A stretch of 64,000 nt of DNA from DASRAA01 sp963814165 (GCA_963814165.1 CAWFBW010000001.1:1-64000); one strand, 5' to 3'. Shown: positions 54,341-63,900, counted from the stretch's first letter. Translations and numbers: made by a program. Notes: generated by a model from the sequence alone, not told the origin.

Positions 54341-54538
54341 CGTGAGACTTGCTCCGCCCATGGCGAAGACGCAGCCTAACCCGCCCAAAGATACTTACCC
54401 TCGAACCCGAGCTCGCAGCCCGAACAGAAAAACGCGGAGTGAAAGTCGCCCTTCTCCTGCGGTGCCGCGCGCTCAAGCGGCTTGTGGCTTCACATACTCG
54501 GCGTCGAACGCCTCGCCTTTCTTCCCCACATGTTGGGT

Positions 54539-54580
54539 GCCCCAGGTGCGCGTCCCGATTTTGGACGCTAACCTGGGTTC
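54539..54580 (-). repeat. REP palindrome 2
   Basis: On the minus strand: CCCAGGTTAGCGTCC, a short AT-rich loop, then GGGACGCGCACCTGGGGCAC. It matches REP 1, 3 and 4. The RAYT C-terminal fragment stops (TAG at 54568) inside it. Confidence 0.8.
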
Positions 54581-54870
54581 AGGAAGATTCGAGCAACGCC
54601 GCCCGATTCCTGCAACTCTCGATCTCTCGCCATCCACTCCAATTCAATCTCGACCACGCCCTTCTCGCGGAAAGCATAATGCCGGAAACTGCTCCAGAGC
54701 CAGTCGCCTGCCTCCTTCACCAGTCCACGCTTCACGGGGTTCCGATGCAAGTAACGCAGCTTCACGGTGAACTCTTCGGCATTTCTGACGTTGCGGTCAT
54801 AGTAGCGTTTCTGCCAGAAGGAACCTGCGGGGTGCCCCTCGATAAGGTCGAAGGCGTTGTCAAGCGACAC
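54568..54870 (-). pseudogene. REP-associated tyrosine transposase (RAYT), C-terminal part
   Basis: The fragment reads FDLIEGHPAGSFWQKRYYDRNV, then LRYLHRNPVKRGLV, then WLWSSFRHYA. These are the C-terminal marks of the Y1/RAYT family (FWQ-R-YD-N, NPV-RGLV, W-WSS). The N-terminal catalytic half lies at 56,208-56,534 on the same strand, and between them is an IS110-type element. RAYTs mobilise or maintain REP palindromes as single strands. This half has no proper start and its stop codon is provided by REP 2. Confidence 0.88.
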
Positions 54871-55057
54871 TCCCCCTGTGGCGGTGCGTGAGCACCGCTT
54901 GCTCGCCAGCGCGATTGAGGACGAAAGCCACTGGAGAACTCGCGTTAATCAGTTTGCGGTGAAACTAACTTCGTTCCACCACCCATCGATACGGCCCTGA
55001 ACTGCGACCATGATTCTTCTATGCGAACCTCCCGTCTCACACGGGAGGCGAGAACGC

Positions 55058-56223
55058 CCAATCAAGGTTTCGATCGAGTCCGTCGTGACGGACTGACCAG
55101 GGGCACCCGCGGGCTATTCTCGATGCGAACGATCTCCGGATACGCGGTGTTGGTGCGCAGCATCCAGTAGAGTCGTACCGCCAACTTGCGCGCCGCCGCC
55201 ACCTTGGCTACGCCTTTCGCCATGCGATGGCAGCGCTGCTGATATGTCTTGCGAAAACTTTCATCCAACCGGGTCACGTTGTGCACCGCTTCCACCAGCA
55301 GCGTGCGCACAAAGCGGTTGCCCTGCTTGCTGATCGCGCCCAACCGCTGCCGTCCACCCGAACTGCGCTCGCGCGGAATCAACCCCAGATAGCTGGCCAC
55401 CTGCTTGCCTCGCCGAAAGCGCGAAGCGTCGCCGATGGTCACCACAAATGCCAGCGCCGTAATCGGACCCACACCGGGTTGCGTCCTTAATAGTTGCGCC
55501 ATTTTGTCTCTCTGAGCTTCTTCTTCCGCCGCCTGGTCCAACTCGCCGATCTGCTGGTCCAGACTCTTCAGCAACGCCAGCAAGTCCTGACGTCGTCTCC
55601 CCGCCCAGCCTTGCAGCGGCAACTCGCGTAACGCTTTCTGTCCCGCCGCGCTCCACAGCGTGCTCTTCTTCTGCATCCCGCGATTCATCGCCAAGTGCTG
55701 CAACCCGTTCTTCACCCGCGTCCGGATCTCCACCAGCTTGTGCCGATGAATCAGTCCGCCGCGGCGGACCGCACATCCCGCTGCTCGGCACTCGGCACCC
55801 ACAACTTCGGAAACCGATTCTCCATCAGCAGCTTCAGAATGTGCGCCGCGTCCCGCTTGTCCGTCTTCTGCTTCCTCACGTAGCTGGCCCGGATCTGCGC
55901 TGCATCCCCGACCCATACCTCGTGTCCTAACTGCCGCAACAGATCCACGAACCACTGACTGTTGCCGCAGGCTTCCATTCCTACCAGCGCCGGCTCTGCC
56001 AAGCTGCGATAAAACCGCTCCGCTTCGCCGTCACCGTTGACCAGCTTGCCCTCGCCGGTTTCCCCTGTCGCGGCGTCCAACCACGCCACTTGTTGCCAGC
56101 TGGGATGAAAATCGCATCCTATAATCTTCATCGAAGGCTCCTTCCGTCCCCTCGGTCTTTCGTCCTCAATCACAAAAGACTACTCGGGTTCGATCGAGCC
56201 TTCGACCTTATCCAATCAAGGTT
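55058..56223 (-). mobile_element. IS110-family element inserted in the RAYT gene
   Basis: The transposase fills nearly all of the element. A 12-base direct repeat CCAATCAAGGTT is present at both edges (55058-55069 and 56212-56223). TTCGATCGAG also recurs near each end (55070 and 56190). Boundaries are inferred from these repeats and from the break in the RAYT frame. IS110 elements lack long terminal inverted repeats, as here. The short end regions leave about 90 bases upstream of the gene for a guide RNA. Confidence 0.75.
55062..56131 (-). pseudogene. IS110 transposase, disrupted by a GC palindrome
   Basis: The start ATG 56131 has AAGGAG 6 nt upstream. The RuvC-like N-terminal domain has the DEDD set: D7 (IIGCDFHP), E53 (VGMEACGN), D91 and D94 (KTDKRDAAHIL). 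The C-terminal Transposase_20 domain (TQPGVGPITALAFVVTIGD, SYLGLIPRERSSGG, GAISKQGNRFVRTLLVEAVHN) has the conserved serine region. At 55,754-55,769 the sequence EQRDVR is followed by the 16-base palindrome and then LIHRHKLVEIRTRV in another frame. The family has R-D-V/L-R-Q-L-L there, so about six bases have been replaced by fourteen. The gene is thus inactive unless the palindrome is an assembly artefact. Confidence 0.85.
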
Positions 56224-56534
56224 CGCCCTTCTTTTGGGCTAACCTGGGCGGCCTCACGTCGGCCACGCAGCCGCTTGGTAAACGACAACTTCAAGTAGTG
56301 GATCGCGTCGGCCAGCGTGCCGTGCTCGGGCTCGCTCAACAACAGGTGGACGTGTTCGGGCATCACCACGTAGCCGTAAACGCGCAAGGCGAAGCGACGG
56401 CGCATCTCTTCCAGGCAGACGGGAAACAAGTGGTAAACTTCCGCGCAATTGAAATTGGGCCGGCGGCGATAACAACTGAAGGTGACGAAGTGCGATTGTC
56501 CGGATTGCTGGCGGCGCCGCAAGCCACTTGGTAT
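56208..56534 (-). pseudogene. RAYT transposase, N-terminal catalytic half
   Basis: SGQSHFVTFSCYRRRPNF then YGYVVMPEHVHLLLSEPEHG contains the histidine pair H-V-H of the Y1/HUH-type transposase domain. The family start MPSGLRR appears here as IPSGLRR: the codon at 56532-56534 is ATA instead of ATG. The frame runs on to KLSFTKRLRGRREA, then into REP 3 and the IS110 edge, where it stops at 56208. Together with 54,568-54,870 it would make a normal RAYT of about 200 residues. It is dead by insertion and by lost start. Confidence 0.9.
56216..56251 (-). repeat. REP palindrome 3
   Basis: On the minus strand: CCCAGGTTAGCCCAAAAGAA, then GGGCGAACCTTGATTGG. It lies inside the broken RAYT reading frame, adjacent to the IS110 end, and overlaps the 12-base direct repeat. 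Confidence 0.75.
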
Positions 56535-56573
56535 GGACGGAATTTATAACATTCGCCATTGTGGGTACAGTGA

Positions 56574-56612
56574 CCCCAGGTTAGCGCGCAAAGAACGCGC
56601 GCGAACCTGGGC
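56574..56612 (-). repeat. REP palindrome 4
   Basis: CCCCAGGTTAGCGCGC, a short loop, and GCGCGCGAACCTGGG, itself flanked by GTGGGT and ACCCAC. It lies just upstream of the RAYT N-terminus, so the gene was bracketed by REPs 2 and 4. Confidence 0.85.
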
Positions 56613-56819
56613 ACCCACAAGATTGTTTTTCTGACGACCATCGGTTACCCGGGGCACTCCGGCCCCTTGGCGGCCTGCGCGTTGGGCTATCTTAATTTCC
56701 GTGCTTCGGCGCGGGACTGGTTCATTCGCTTGGCCATGCATGGTCGCAGGCTGCGAGTTGCCGGGTTTGCGGACAGAACTCAGGGCCGAGTTCAGGGTTA
56801 GAATCTCGGGGTGTGAACT

Positions 56820-58478
56820 TTGCGGTCGCTTACGACATCGTTGGCGTGGGTGTTGTTGTTCGGCGCGTGTGCGCTGAACGGACAGACGACTGCGCCCTCT
56901 GCTCCTGAACGGTCTGAGTCGGCCACTACCATCAAAACCACTGCACGATTCGTAATCGTAGATGTTGTGGTGACCGACAAGCAGGGCAAGCCAGTGCATG
57001 GTTTGAAGCCGCAGGACCTGGTTGTGCTCGAGGATGGCAAGCCGCAGCGGATTGTCGGGTTCGAAGAGCACGGGCCTGACATTGCGGATACCCATCCGCC
57101 GCGCGCCGTGAACCTGCCTCCGGACACGTACACCAACTACATCGGTGTGCAGCAGTCGGGCGCAACCAATATTATTCTTTTCGACTCCCTGAACACTGAC
57201 CGACAGAATCTGGTCATGGCGCGACAGGAGCTCCTGCAGTATCTGAGCAAGATGCCGCCCAAAACCAGGGTCGCGCTATTCATGCTCAACTCGGAGCTTC
57301 ACCTGGTGCATGGGATAACCGAAGACCCGAGCGAGTTGATCGAGGTAGCGAAACAGCTATCGACGACTCCTCATCCCAGCTTCAGCAAGGCTCGCGACGT
57401 ATCCGAGGCCGTAGGGAGATTGCGGGAGACCTTGCTCGCGAGGAATCCTGTGGTCTTCCGAAGCATGGTCCGGTTTCTCTGGGCAGAGCAGGAGGGCAAA
57501 GAAGAATCTCGATCGCTGGTTACGATGCAGGCGTTGGCACAACTGGCGCGGAGCGTGGCAGTGATACCAGGCCGCAAGAACTTGATCTGGATATCGGGAG
57601 GGATCCCGTTCGATCCGACCAGTACCGCTGTTCAGCTGCGCCAGCTGGCTACCTTGCTGACGGCTACCCAAATTGCGGTATATCCCATCGATGTGCGGGG
57701 AGTCACGTATCTCGGTACCGATGGCGCAACACGCGACTCAGAGATATATTCGCGATTTGGTGGCAGCTACGAGGCAACGTCAGGCCAGAGCCAGGAACTA
57801 CTGGCCGTGCACGAAACGATGACGAACCTTGCGAGCATGACAGGCGGACGGATGTACGCCAACCGCAATGATCTACATGCGGCGATCGGTGAGAGCATCG
57901 ACTCTGGATCGAACTATTACAACCTGGTGTACCGTCCGGAGAACAACGACTGGAACGGTAAGTTCCGCAAGATCTCTGTCAAGACGTCGCAGCCTAACTT
58001 GAAGGTCCAGAGCAGACCTGGGTATTATGCGGCGCCGGAGCCACTGCGGTCTCCGGGCGTTGACCAGAGCTTCAAGATTGCGATGCAGGCTGATGTGCCC
58101 AATTCGACGACGTTGATCTTCAAAGCGCGAGTGCGTCCCGCGGAAAGCCAGGAGAAGAAGACCCAGATCGATTTCCTGGTTGACGTGCACGATCTCTCGC
58201 TCAACCGAGCGACTGATGGCCGAAACCAGCCTGACGTGCTATTCGTGGCTGCCGTGCGGGACGCCAAGGGCCAACCGGTAGACAGTGACGTGGCTACCTA
58301 TCGGCAACCGTTGAGCAAACCCGAACTGCAATCGCTATTGCGTACAGGTCTGCAGTTGCACCAGGAGATGGAGTTAAAGAGCGGCGCGTACGTCGTTCGT
58401 CTGGGAGTAGTTGACCGGCTCTCAGGAAAAGTGGGCACGTTGGATGTTCCGTTGAACGTTGGCGGCAAAGCTAACTAG
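56820..58478 (+). CDS. VWFA-related secreted protein
   Basis: A 552-residue exported protein of the Acidobacteriota VWFA-related family. The signal peptide is SLTTSLAWVLLFGACALNGQ. A conserved N-terminal region (FVIVDVVVTDKQGKPVHGLKPQDLVVLEDGKPQRI) precedes a von Willebrand A fold with IILFDSLNTD in place of the DxSxS metal site. RKNLIWISGGIPFD is the second half, and YYNLVYRPENNDWNGKFRKI leads to the C-terminal domain. The family is usually linked with surface or adhesive functions. The start is TTG 56820, with GGGGTG upstream. The metal site resembles D-x-x-N-T-D, so metal binding is uncertain. Confidence 0.88.
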   Translation: MRSLTTSLAWVLLFGACALNGQTTAPSAPERSESATTIKTTARFVIVDVVVTDKQGKPVHGLKPQDLVVLEDGKPQRIVGFEEHGPDIADTHPPRAVNLPPDTYTNYIGVQQSGATNIILFDSLNTDRQNLVMARQELLQYLSKMPPKTRVALFMLNSELHLVHGITEDPSELIEVAKQLSTTPHPSFSKARDVSEAVGRLRETLLARNPVVFRSMVRFLWAEQEGKEESRSLVTMQALAQLARSVAVIPGRKNLIWISGGIPFDPTSTAVQLRQLATLLTATQIAVYPIDVRGVTYLGTDGATRDSEIYSRFGGSYEATSGQSQELLAVHETMTNLASMTGGRMYANRNDLHAAIGESIDSGSNYYNLVYRPENNDWNGKFRKISVKTSQPNLKVQSRPGYYAAPEPLRSPGVDQSFKIAMQADVPNSTTLIFKARVRPAESQEKKTQIDFLVDVHDLSLNRATDGRNQPDVLFVAAVRDAKGQPVDSDVATYRQPLSKPELQSLLRTGLQLHQEMELKSGAYVVRLGVVDRLSGKVGTLDVPLNVGGKAN

Positions 58479-58531
58479 ATTGTTTGCGCACGCCTAACTT
58501 CGAGTTCCCTCAGGGGCTAAAGGGAATTCTC

Positions 58532-58653
58532 ACGCCTCGCGGACTAAAGTCCGCTCGGCGGGTCGAAAATAAACAGCCTAGACGCTGACCTAAAGGTCAG
58601 CTCTACTCAAAGCCGCTTTTTTCCGCAGCCTGTAAAGCTGTGCCCCTTCAAAA
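58532..58653. repeat. palindromic repeat module, copy 1
   Basis: ACGCCTCGCGGACTAAAG continuing TCCGCTCGGCGGGTC (58532-58564) is matched 31 of 33 at 59532-59564. Next is the hairpin GCTGACCTAAAGGTCAGC (58584-58601). CTTTTTTCCGCAGCCTG continuing to CCCCTTCAAAA (58616-58653) is matched at 59709-59746. All three hairpins share CTAAAG at or near the centre. Confidence 0.8.
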
Positions 58654-58660
58654 GCATCAA

Positions 58661-59443
58661 CTAATTCAGTTCCCTGACCCAGATGTTGCGGAAGCTGAGA
58701 GGTTCGCTTTTGTCGCCGTGCGCCTGGAGCTTGATCGGCGCGCCGTCGAAAGCCTTGTAGAAAGGCTTGCCGATGTAGAGCGTCTCGCCCTTCAGTTCGA
58801 AATGGTTCTGGACGAGGATTCCGTTGAGGAAGGCAGTCACATAGGCCGGGGTCTTCAGCGAGCCGTCGGCGTTGAATGTGGGCGCCGTCCAGACGACGTC
58901 GTAGGTTTGCCATTCGCCGGGCTTGCGATTGGCGTTCACGAGTGGAGGATTTTGCTTGTAGATGCTGCCTGCCTGTCCGTTGACGTAGGTTGGGTTGTTG
59001 TAGTTGTCGAGGACCTGCAACTCGTATCCGGCGTCGCCAGGACCGGTGGAGGCGAGAAAAATGCCGCTGTTGCCACGGGCCTGGCCCGTGCCGGTAATGT
59101 TTTCAGGGACTCGCCATTCGAGGTGAAGCTGGTAGTTCTTGAAGGATCGCTTGGTCTCAACGTTGCCGGTCGCCTTGTTCACGGTCACTACGCCGTCGGC
59201 GACGATCCACTTTGCGGGCGATTTGTCGGCGACGGAAACCCACTCGTCGAGATTCTTGCCGTCGAACAGGATGATGGCGTCGGATGGAGGCGCGGTGCAG
59301 GTGGCGCCCGGAGTGACGACGCGGGGCACCGGCTGCCAGACTTCGGTGTCTTCGGGTTTCGGCGCGGTTTGCGAGAAGAGCGCAAGGGCAACAGCAAACA
59401 ACATCGCGAGGCCGATGAGGTTCGATCGTAGGTTGCGCGTCAT
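58661..59443 (-). CDS. DUF1080 (3-keto-disaccharide hydrolase-like) secreted protein
   Basis: A 260-residue exported protein (signal NLIGLAMLFAVALALFSQ) with a concanavalin-like DUF1080 fold. AIILFDGKNLDEWVSVADKSPAKWIVADGVV, then FKNYQLHLEWRVPENI, then NSGIFLASTGPGDAGYELQVLDNY and PGEWQTYDVVWTAP are the standard blocks. Members include glycoside hydrolases acting on 3-keto sugars. The start ATG is 59443. The gene is bracketed by two copies of a palindromic module at 58,532 and 59,532, hinting at capture or duplication by repeats. Frame intact. Confidence 0.92.
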   Translation of the reverse strand: MTRNLRSNLIGLAMLFAVALALFSQTAPKPEDTEVWQPVPRVVTPGATCTAPPSDAIILFDGKNLDEWVSVADKSPAKWIVADGVVTVNKATGNVETKRSFKNYQLHLEWRVPENITGTGQARGNSGIFLASTGPGDAGYELQVLDNYNNPTYVNGQAGSIYKQNPPLVNANRKPGEWQTYDVVWTAPTFNADGSLKTPAYVTAFLNGILVQNHFELKGETLYIGKPFYKAFDGAPIKLQAHGDKSEPLSFRNIWVRELN

Positions 59444-59531
59444 GAGACGAAGATACACCGAATGGAGCGAAAGCTGCGGTCGAAAAGTGGGGCCGGGGCT
59501 AAAGAGGTTGCTGAAAAAGTCCTAAACGCGT

Positions 59532-59564
59532 ACGCCTCGCTGACTAAAGTCCGCTAGGCGGGTC
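59532..59564. repeat. palindromic repeat module, copy 2
   Basis: ACGCCTCGCTGACTAAAG continuing TCCGCTAGGCGGGTC is offset exactly 1000 bases from copy 1, with two mismatches. Confidence 0.85.
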
Positions 59565-59583
59565 AAGAAACAAAGGGCCAACC

Positions 59584-59737
59584 GGCACGGCTCAAGAGGC
59601 TGCTGAAAAAAGAACCAAGGTAGTAATTTTGGGGCGTTTTCGCCCGAATTTTGGCTCGTAAGCTATTGAGCCTTGGTTCGACAAATAGCCGAATTTACTC
59701 GTTTGAGTCTTTTTTCAGCAGCCTCTCAAGCCGTGCC
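59584..59737. mobile_element. MITE-like element
   Basis: Nearly perfect terminal inverted repeats of about 29 bases flank 95 bases without a gene: GGCACGGCTCAAGAGGCTGC and onward at the left, the reverse complement with one base missing at 59708-59737. An inner inverted repeat (AACCAAGG with CCTTGGTT) is present. GAGGTTGCTGAAAAAGTCC near 59503 resembles one end. Confidence 0.7.
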
Positions 59738-59785
59738 CCTTCAAAACCTCACTCGAAAGAGGCTTTCCCAACAGACTCTTCGTGC

Positions 59786-59826
59786 TTGACAGGTTGCGAG
59801 GCTTCGCATATCCTATGCATCGGATA
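59786..59826 (+). promoter_or_regulatory. PadR operon promoter with overlapping palindrome
   Basis: TTGACA (59786-59791), 17 bases, then TATCCT (59809-59814) is a strong sigma-70 promoter. TATCCTATGCATCGGATA (59809-59826) is a nearly perfect palindrome covering the -10, suitable for self-repression by PadR. Confidence 0.7.
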
Positions 59827-59838
59827 GCGAGGTATACA

Positions 59839-60150
59839 ATGAATTTCAAGGGGACACTACCGACATTGATCCTGGAAGCGGTGGAACAGGAGCCGAGCCA
59901 CGGCTACCGCATCGCACAGCGCATCAAAGTGCGCTCGAAGGGCGTGCTGGATTTCAAGGAGGGCACCCTTTACCCTGCGCTGCATAAACTGGAGAATGAG
60001 GGACTGGTTGCCGCGTCGGAGGAGATCGAAAATGGCCGTGCGCGGCGGTATTATCGGATCACGAAATCGGGACGCGCGGTGTTGGCCAAAGACCGGGCAG
60101 AGTGGCGGAAGCTTTCGCGAGCAGTAACGATGATCCTGGAGGAGGCGTAA
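59839..60150 (+). CDS. PadR-family transcriptional regulator
   Basis: A 103-residue winged-helix regulator. FKGTLPTLILEAVEQEPSHGYRIAQRI and FKEGTLYPALHKLENEGLV are the PadR signature, followed by the wing (GRARRYYRITKSGRAVL). Start at ATG 59839. The pair PadR plus a permease-prefix membrane protein, stop and start separated by no gap, is a very common Acidobacteriota operon linked with ABC permeases of the MacB-like group. A promoter with a palindrome over its -10 lies 25 bases upstream, so self-control is likely. Confidence 0.93.
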   Translation: MNFKGTLPTLILEAVEQEPSHGYRIAQRIKVRSKGVLDFKEGTLYPALHKLENEGLVAASEEIENGRARRYYRITKSGRAVLAKDRAEWRKLSRAVTMILEEA

Positions 60151-60789
60151 ATGACGACGACATTCGAGACATGGCTGGGGCAGGCAACTCGACATCTATC
60201 GCGGGACTCCGCGGCGCAGGTGCGGAGCGAGATTCGAGAACATTACGACGCAGCGAGAGAAAATGCGGTGGAGCGCGGCGTGGGTGACGACGAAGCAGAT
60301 CGGCTGGCCCTGGAGGCTTTGGGGGACGCGAAGGCGGCGAACCGGCAATATCGCAAGGTGATGTTGACTTCGGGAGAAGCGAGAGTGCTGCGCGAAGGAA
60401 ATTGGGAAGCCGGAGCGGTGTGCTCGCGCAGCTGGTTGAAGTGGGTTCTGCTGATGACTCCGGTGGCCACGCTGCTGGCAGGGATGGGCTTTTACTTCTC
60501 GGGTGCAACCGGCGTGGCGCGGGTGCTGCTGGTCGGCGGAGTGGGCATGAGTCTGTTGTTCGTGGCGCCGTTCCTGCCGGTGTACACGCCGGCGCGCAGC
60601 CGGGTTTACCGCGTGGTGAAATGGGTGGTGCTCGCGGCGATACTCGTGGTGGCGTTTTGGCCGGCATTGCTGCAATGGTCCTGGTTGATGCTCTCGTGCC
60701 TGTGGGCCATAGCGTGGGTGGAATGGACGCGGGTTTCGATACGGCGGAAGCTGCCGGTCGAGAGGTGGCCGAAGCAGTTGTATCTGTAG
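60151..60789 (+). CDS. permease-prefix-domain membrane protein
   Basis: A 212-residue protein. The first 75 residues are a permease-prefix-like helical domain (TTFETWLGQATRHLSRDSAAQVRSEIREHYDAARENAVERG, then LALEALGDAKAANRQYRKV). About four membrane segments follow (WVLLMTPVATLLAGMGFYF, VLLVGGVGMSLLFVAPFL, VVLAAILVVAFWPALL, and a last one at WLMLSCLWAIAWV). It begins directly after the PadR stop. The FtsX-like permease domain found in larger members is missing. PadR probably regulates it; the function may be envelope stress response. A terminator follows. Confidence 0.8.
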   Translation: MTTTFETWLGQATRHLSRDSAAQVRSEIREHYDAARENAVERGVGDDEADRLALEALGDAKAANRQYRKVMLTSGEARVLREGNWEAGAVCSRSWLKWVLLMTPVATLLAGMGFYFSGATGVARVLLVGGVGMSLLFVAPFLPVYTPARSRVYRVVKWVVLAAILVVAFWPALLQWSWLMLSCLWAIAWVEWTRVSIRRKLPVERWPKQLYL

Positions 60790-60805
60790 CAAGGATTGCG
60801 AAGGG

Positions 60806-60838
60806 CGCCGCGCGGATTGAAATCCGGGCGGCGTTTTT
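60806..60838 (+). terminator. intrinsic terminator of the PadR operon
   Basis: CGCCGCGCGGATT pairs with AATCCGGGCGGCG (one mismatch) followed by TTTTT. A second short hairpin with CGGTCGCC and GGCGACCG at 60,872-60,889 lies between it and the TonB receptor stop. Confidence 0.85.
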
Positions 60839-60910
60839 ATTGGAGAGGTGAGAGTCGAAAAGCAGATCCCGCGGTCGCCACGGCGACCGGGGGATGACAA
60901 TACATAAAGT

Positions 60911-63900
60911 TTAGAAAGTGATCTTGGCGGCGACTTGCATGCCGCGGGGACCGCCGCTACCGAGGAACGGATTGCCGATGCCGACATCGCCCGTCGCCGT
61001 CAGCGCATAAGAGCCGACGCCGCGACCAACGTTGTCGATGCCGTTCACGCCGGTGTCGGCGATGAAGTTGGGTAGTATCGGGCTGGAGAAGTTGGGATGA
61101 TTGAAGAGGTTGAAGAACTCCGCACGGAGAGTTAGTTGCACGCGTTCGGTGAGCTGCGTGTTTTTGAACACCGAAAAGTTGAACTCCTTAAAGGAGGGAC
61201 CAACCAGCGAGTTGCGTCCCAGGTTGCCGAAGTGGCGGCTACCGGCAAGACAGTTGCTGTCACCGGACGATGAGATGGCCGTCGTGTTGCCGAAGGTGCA
61301 GGGCACAGCGAACGACGACAGGTCGAGGAAGTTGGCGGCGGTGCTGCCGTAGCGGATCGGTCCGACGACATCGGGGCGGTCGAAGCCTTCACCCGAGCCG
61401 GAGTAGTCGCCCTGGAAATTGTAGTTCAGGTTGAAGGGCTGTCCGTCTTGCAGGCTGAGCACACCGTCGATGCCCCAGCCATTTTTGAGCTTGCTGTAAT
61501 CGCCGTCGAACTTCGGCAGTTGATAGGTAAAGTTGAGGGTGAAGCGGTTGCGAATGTCGAAGTTGGAGTTGCCGCGCTCGGCGTTGGTGTTCCAGCTATT
61601 GTTGGGCTGAGCAGCATTGGGGATGAAGTCCTCGGAGTCGCTGGCATTGTCGATGGAATGCCCCCATACGTAGTTGGCCTGCAGCGAGAGACCGTGCCAG
61701 CCGTTCATACGCAGGCTGGCCTGCAATGCGTTGTAGATAGAGTTGGCCGATGCTTCTTCCTGGTTCACATAGAAGAAGTTGGGGAAGTTGTTGCGGGGCA
61801 CGTTGTAATTCACGCCATCGGGGCCGTCGAAGCCGGCGATGTAGCAATTGGGAGCAGTTTGGCCGTTGGCCGCGCATTGGCTGAGATCGTAAGCCGTAAT
61901 TTCCTGCTGAGTGGGCTGGTTGATGTCGCGGAAGCGGAAGAGCTTGGTGCCCTTGGATCCGACATAACCGAGTTGCATCATGATCTTGCTGGTGATCTGG
62001 CGCTGGATATTGAGGTTCCAGTTCTGCACGTAGGGCGTGCGGATGTTGGGATCGACACCGAAGTAGCTACCCAGCGGTGATGCCGTTCCGTACACCGGCG
62101 CTCCAGCGTTGATGGTGTTGCCGCTCAAGCCGGCAAAGCCGATGGCTGCCACGCCGACTCCGGTGTAGGCCGGACCGGGACAGAAGGTGCAATTCCAGGG
62201 AATGTGAGCGAGGAAGATGTCTTGCGAAAAGGCATCGTAGAACATTCCCCAGCCGGCGCGAATGACGGTGGAGCCGTCGCCGGTGAGATCGTAGGCAACG
62301 GCGATGCGCGGCGCGAAGTTGTTGAAGTCCTTGTTGTAGAGGCTGGAGGGGCCGCCCGGTCCACCGACCTGAACCAGCGTTCCACCGTTGGCCGGAGTCA
62401 ACTGGTAGAACAGGTTGTTCTTCTCGCTGGGGACGCCGAAGTAATCCCAACGCACGCCGTAGTTCAGGGTGAGACGCTTGGTCCAACGGAAGCTGTCTTG
62501 CACGTAGAGGCCGTTACTGTTCTGCGCTTCGTGACGATTACTGTAGCCGGAGGCCTGGCTGCCGCCGGAGGGATTGCCTTCCAGAAACTGCGCCAGCGCG
62601 GAATTCAAATCGTCGCCGCCGAAGCTCAGCTTGCCGCGGAAATTGTTGTTCTGGATAAGGTTGATGGTGGTGCGACGGAACTCGTAACCGAACTTGAAGT
62701 CGTGGCGACCGATCTGCCAAGAGTAATTGTCAATGAAGTGCCAGTTGGTATCAACGCGCTGACGCGGCACGGAAGAGGTGGCGCCAATCACGGAAAAGGA
62801 GCCGACGGAAATATTCGGCAGGCCGTAGTTGTAGGAAGTCACGCCGGTATCCATGCCGATGGAGGCTGGATTAAACGATTGGTCTTCAGGGAAGAACCCC
62901 TGCTGATACTGGTTCCAGCCGAGGCGGGCTTCGTTCACCTGCGCGGAGTTCACGACTTTGACCCACGATAGAGAGACGAGTTGGACGGTGGTGGGCGTGG
63001 TGGTGTTGAATCCGGGCAACAGGCCTCCGGCCAACTGGGCGAAGGGGAAGCTCTGGTTGCTGTTGCCGTAGTAGTAGCGGCCAGTGATGTTGTTATCGGC
63101 GTTTGGGTTGTAATCGCCCTTCACGATAAAGCTGTCGATGTTATTGATGAAACGGGTGGAAGTGGCGAGGTTGGCCGCGGCCGCATTGGCGTTCGGGGGG
63201 TTGCACGTGCCGTCGGTGTTGGCCGAGGCCCCCGGGATATTGGGAGTGGGCCAAGGATTGCGCGCCAGCAAGTTCAGCATGGTCTGGCTCACAGGGATGC
63301 CGTTAGCGGCGGCTTCCGCCGTGGCGGCAGCGATGGCGGCGGCATCAGGGACACAGCTCAATCCGGCTTGTGCGCCGCTTTCGCGCTGGCCTTCGTAGTT
63401 GACGAAAAAGAAAGCTTTGTCTTTGACGACGGGGCCGCCGAGCGATCCGCCGAACTGGTTGTTGGTGAACGGATTCTTGGGCTGGCTGTCGATGTTGAAG
63501 TAGTTGCGCGCGCCCATGGCTCCGCTGCGGTAGTACTCGAGAGCCGAGCCGTGCCACTGGTTGGTGCCGCTCTTGGTCACGATGTTGACGACGGCGCCGC
63601 TGTTGCGACCGTATTCGGCCTCGTAGTTGGAGAGCACGCGCAATTCGGCGACGGCGTCAATCGGCAGAATGGTCGCGGGATCGCCGAAGACGCCGGCTTC
63701 GTTGATCGCAGGATCGTTGCGGAAGCCGTCGTTCATGTCGGTGCCGTCGAGCAGGAAATTGTTGGAGCGGCCGCGGGAGCCGTTCATGGAGAAGACGCCG
63801 TAGGACCCGGGAGAGTCGGTGATCTGGTCGGGCGATCCGGAAACACCGGGGTTCAGGTAGATGAGCTTGGTGTAGTCGCGTCCATTGACCGGAATGTTGG

